A DNA stretch of 64,000 bases from Shewanella sp. VB17. GTDB taxonomy: Bacteria > Pseudomonadota > Gammaproteobacteria > Enterobacterales > Shewanellaceae. The first letter of the stretch is position 1, and each line of letters begins with the position of its first letter. The stretch is taken from contig NZ_JABRVS010000001.1 of NCBI RefSeq assembly GCF_013248905.1, positions 1,116,001-1,180,000 on the forward strand. Reading direction: 5' to 3'. Both the position numbers and the translations under genes were made by a program. Below the pieces are notes generated by a model. It saw nothing but the letters and a program-made list of their open reading frames with translations, searched no databases and had not been told where the DNA came from. This document shows, piece after piece, positions 62,965-64,000 of the stretch.

Positions 62965-63969
62965 GTGTCCTTGTCAGAACTTAGATTTATTGCGCTAAAT
63001 AGATGGTTGCATCAAATTTTCGATTCACCCGTTTTCCCTAAACTGATTTCTGGTGACGCTAGTTATCGACGATATTTTCGTGTTCAACACGAGAATATAA
63101 GCTTTATCGTCATGGATTCGCCCCCTGAATTGATTAACGTTACTCCATTTATTAATATGGCTAACGCTTATTCAGAAAAAGGTATTAAGGTTCCTCAAGT
63201 AATTGAAAAAAATATAGAAGATGGTTTTTTGTTGCTAAGTGATTTAGGTGATGTTGAGCTTCTTTCAGTATTAAATGAAGACAATGTTACCGCGTATTAT
63301 AGTCAGGCTCTATCACTGTTAACAAAAGTGAGTTTAGTGACCCAGAGCGGAGGGGAAAGGTTACCTTTATATGATGATGCTTTTATTCAACTCGAATTAG
63401 ATATTTTTTCTAATTGGTTGATAAAACATCACCTTGGTATCAAACTTGATGAAAAGACTCGAAATATGCTGCAAATAGTGTTTTCTTGTCTAATTGAGAG
63501 TGCTAATACACAACCTAAAATCGGCATGCATCGAGACTACCATAGCCGAAATCTGATGTTACAAAATGATGAACTAAAGGTGATCGATTTCCAAGATGCT
63601 GTATTGGGGCCTGTGACATACGATGCAGTGTCTCTTCTAAGAGATTGTTACATTCGTTGGCCAGACAATATCGTGGATACATTAATGAAACGACATTATG
63701 AACAATTGAAGTATTCAGCCTTGATTGAAGGGAATGTGACTTTATCGACTTATACTCGTTGGTTTGATTTGATGGGGTTACAACGACATATCAAAGCGGC
63801 AGGAATTTTTGCACGGCTAAAATATCGGGATAACAAACCAGCTTATATGGCTGATATCCCATTAACTCTTGAATATATTAGAGATATCTCAGCTCGCTAT
63901 CCAGAGTTTCATTCATTTAATATGTGGGTTTCAGATTGTGTGATCCCAGCTGTTGAGGCGAGATCGTGA
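62965..63969 (+). CDS. amgK: Anomeric MurNAc/GlcNAc kinase AmgK
   Basis: 334 residues, aminoglycoside-phosphotransferase (APH) fold. The catalytic loop is HRDYHSRNLML, and the metal-binding DFQDA follows; both read as functional. With MurU it forms the MurNAc recycling bypass in Pseudomonas and relatives. The start is uncertain: GTG at 62965 overlaps the GAGG site, while TTG at 62971 is spaced better. Its stop overlaps the next start by GTGA. Confidence 0.9.
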   Translation: MSLSELRFIALNRWLHQIFDSPVFPKLISGDASYRRYFRVQHENISFIVMDSPPELINVTPFINMANAYSEKGIKVPQVIEKNIEDGFLLLSDLGDVELLSVLNEDNVTAYYSQALSLLTKVSLVTQSGGERLPLYDDAFIQLELDIFSNWLIKHHLGIKLDEKTRNMLQIVFSCLIESANTQPKIGMHRDYHSRNLMLQNDELKVIDFQDAVLGPVTYDAVSLLRDCYIRWPDNIVDTLMKRHYEQLKYSALIEGNVTLSTYTRWFDLMGLQRHIKAAGIFARLKYRDNKPAYMADIPLTLEYIRDISARYPEFHSFNMWVSDCVIPAVEARS

Positions 63970-64000
63970 AAGCGATGATTTTGGCTGCTGGTAGAGGTGA
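63966..64000 (+). CDS. murU: Nucleotidyltransferase MurU, N-terminal end
   Basis: Only 11 codons are visible, VKAMILAAGRG, the start of a nucleotidyltransferase with the LAAGxG motif. It begins with GTG overlapping the amgK stop. The amgK-murU order supports UDP-MurNAc synthesis from MurNAc 1-phosphate. The rest lies beyond the window. Confidence 0.85.
   Translation, partial: MKAMILAAGRG

Overview
The window is chromosomal DNA from a marine gammaproteobacterium, most likely Shewanella or a close relative in the Shewanellaceae. This rests on the 16S rRNA text and on gene order: lipA-lipB-ybeD-dacA-rlpA-mltB-rodA-mrdA-rlmH-rsfS-nadD-holA-lptE-leuS, argR beside mdh, ispB/rplU-rpmA-obgE-folA, and apaH-apaG-rsmA-pdxA-surA-lptD facing amgK-murU. 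Most of it is single-copy housekeeping DNA with moderately low G+C and AT-rich spacers. A species cannot be named from the sequence alone.

Layout. 1-4.6 kb: the end of pgeF, heat-shock clpB with a textbook sigma-32 promoter, a DUF4124 gene and pssA. 4.7-10.8 kb: a complete rRNA operon with two promoters, boxA, 16S, a spacer without tRNA genes, 23S and 5S. The 23S gene carries a roughly 130-nt hairpin at helix 45 where about 22 nt are normal, the hallmark of an intervening sequence. Palindromic elements sit in both rRNA spacers. 10.8-15.8 kb: the accessory stretch. It holds a truncated second 5S end with its terminator, a dead IS630-family transposase gene, a membrane-tethered winged-helix regulator without a periplasmic domain, tRNA-Trp, unassigned low-coding DNA, a secreted lipoprotein and a decayed tRNA-Trp copy.

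15.8-31 kb: holD-rimI, then a long minus-strand block for lipoate synthesis, cell elongation (PBP2, RodA, PBP5, RlpA, MltB), ribosome maintenance (RlmH, RsfS), NAD synthesis, the DNA polymerase III delta subunit, LPS export (LptE) and leucyl-tRNA synthetase. 31-39 kb: a YbeL-like zinc-ribbon protein, an M1-peptidase-like protein lacking its zinc site, a COG3014 lipoprotein with LpoB, SlyX, a WD40-like lipoprotein, an FkpA-type chaperone and YacL. 39-50 kb: Amt, AroG, an Atm1-like ABC exporter, several small unknowns, a DUF5610 protein, ferredoxin-NADP reductase, a GST-like protein and a DyP peroxidase. 50-64 kb: ArgR with ARG boxes, Mdh, IspB, L21/L27, ObgE, FolA, ApaH/ApaG, RsmA, PdxA, SurA, LptD, AmgK and the start of MurU.

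Functional links are clearest for the envelope. PBP2-RodA build the lateral wall, PBP5, MltB and RlpA trim it, LpoB activates a bifunctional synthase, AmgK-MurU recycle MurNAc, and LptE-LptD with the chaperones SurA and FkpA build the outer membrane. I found no defence system, prophage or CRISPR array. The best leads for novelty are the 23S insert, the rRNA-distal scrap yard at 10.8-15.8 kb, the zinc-site-less M1 homologue and a few unannotated small ORFs with good ribosome binding sites.
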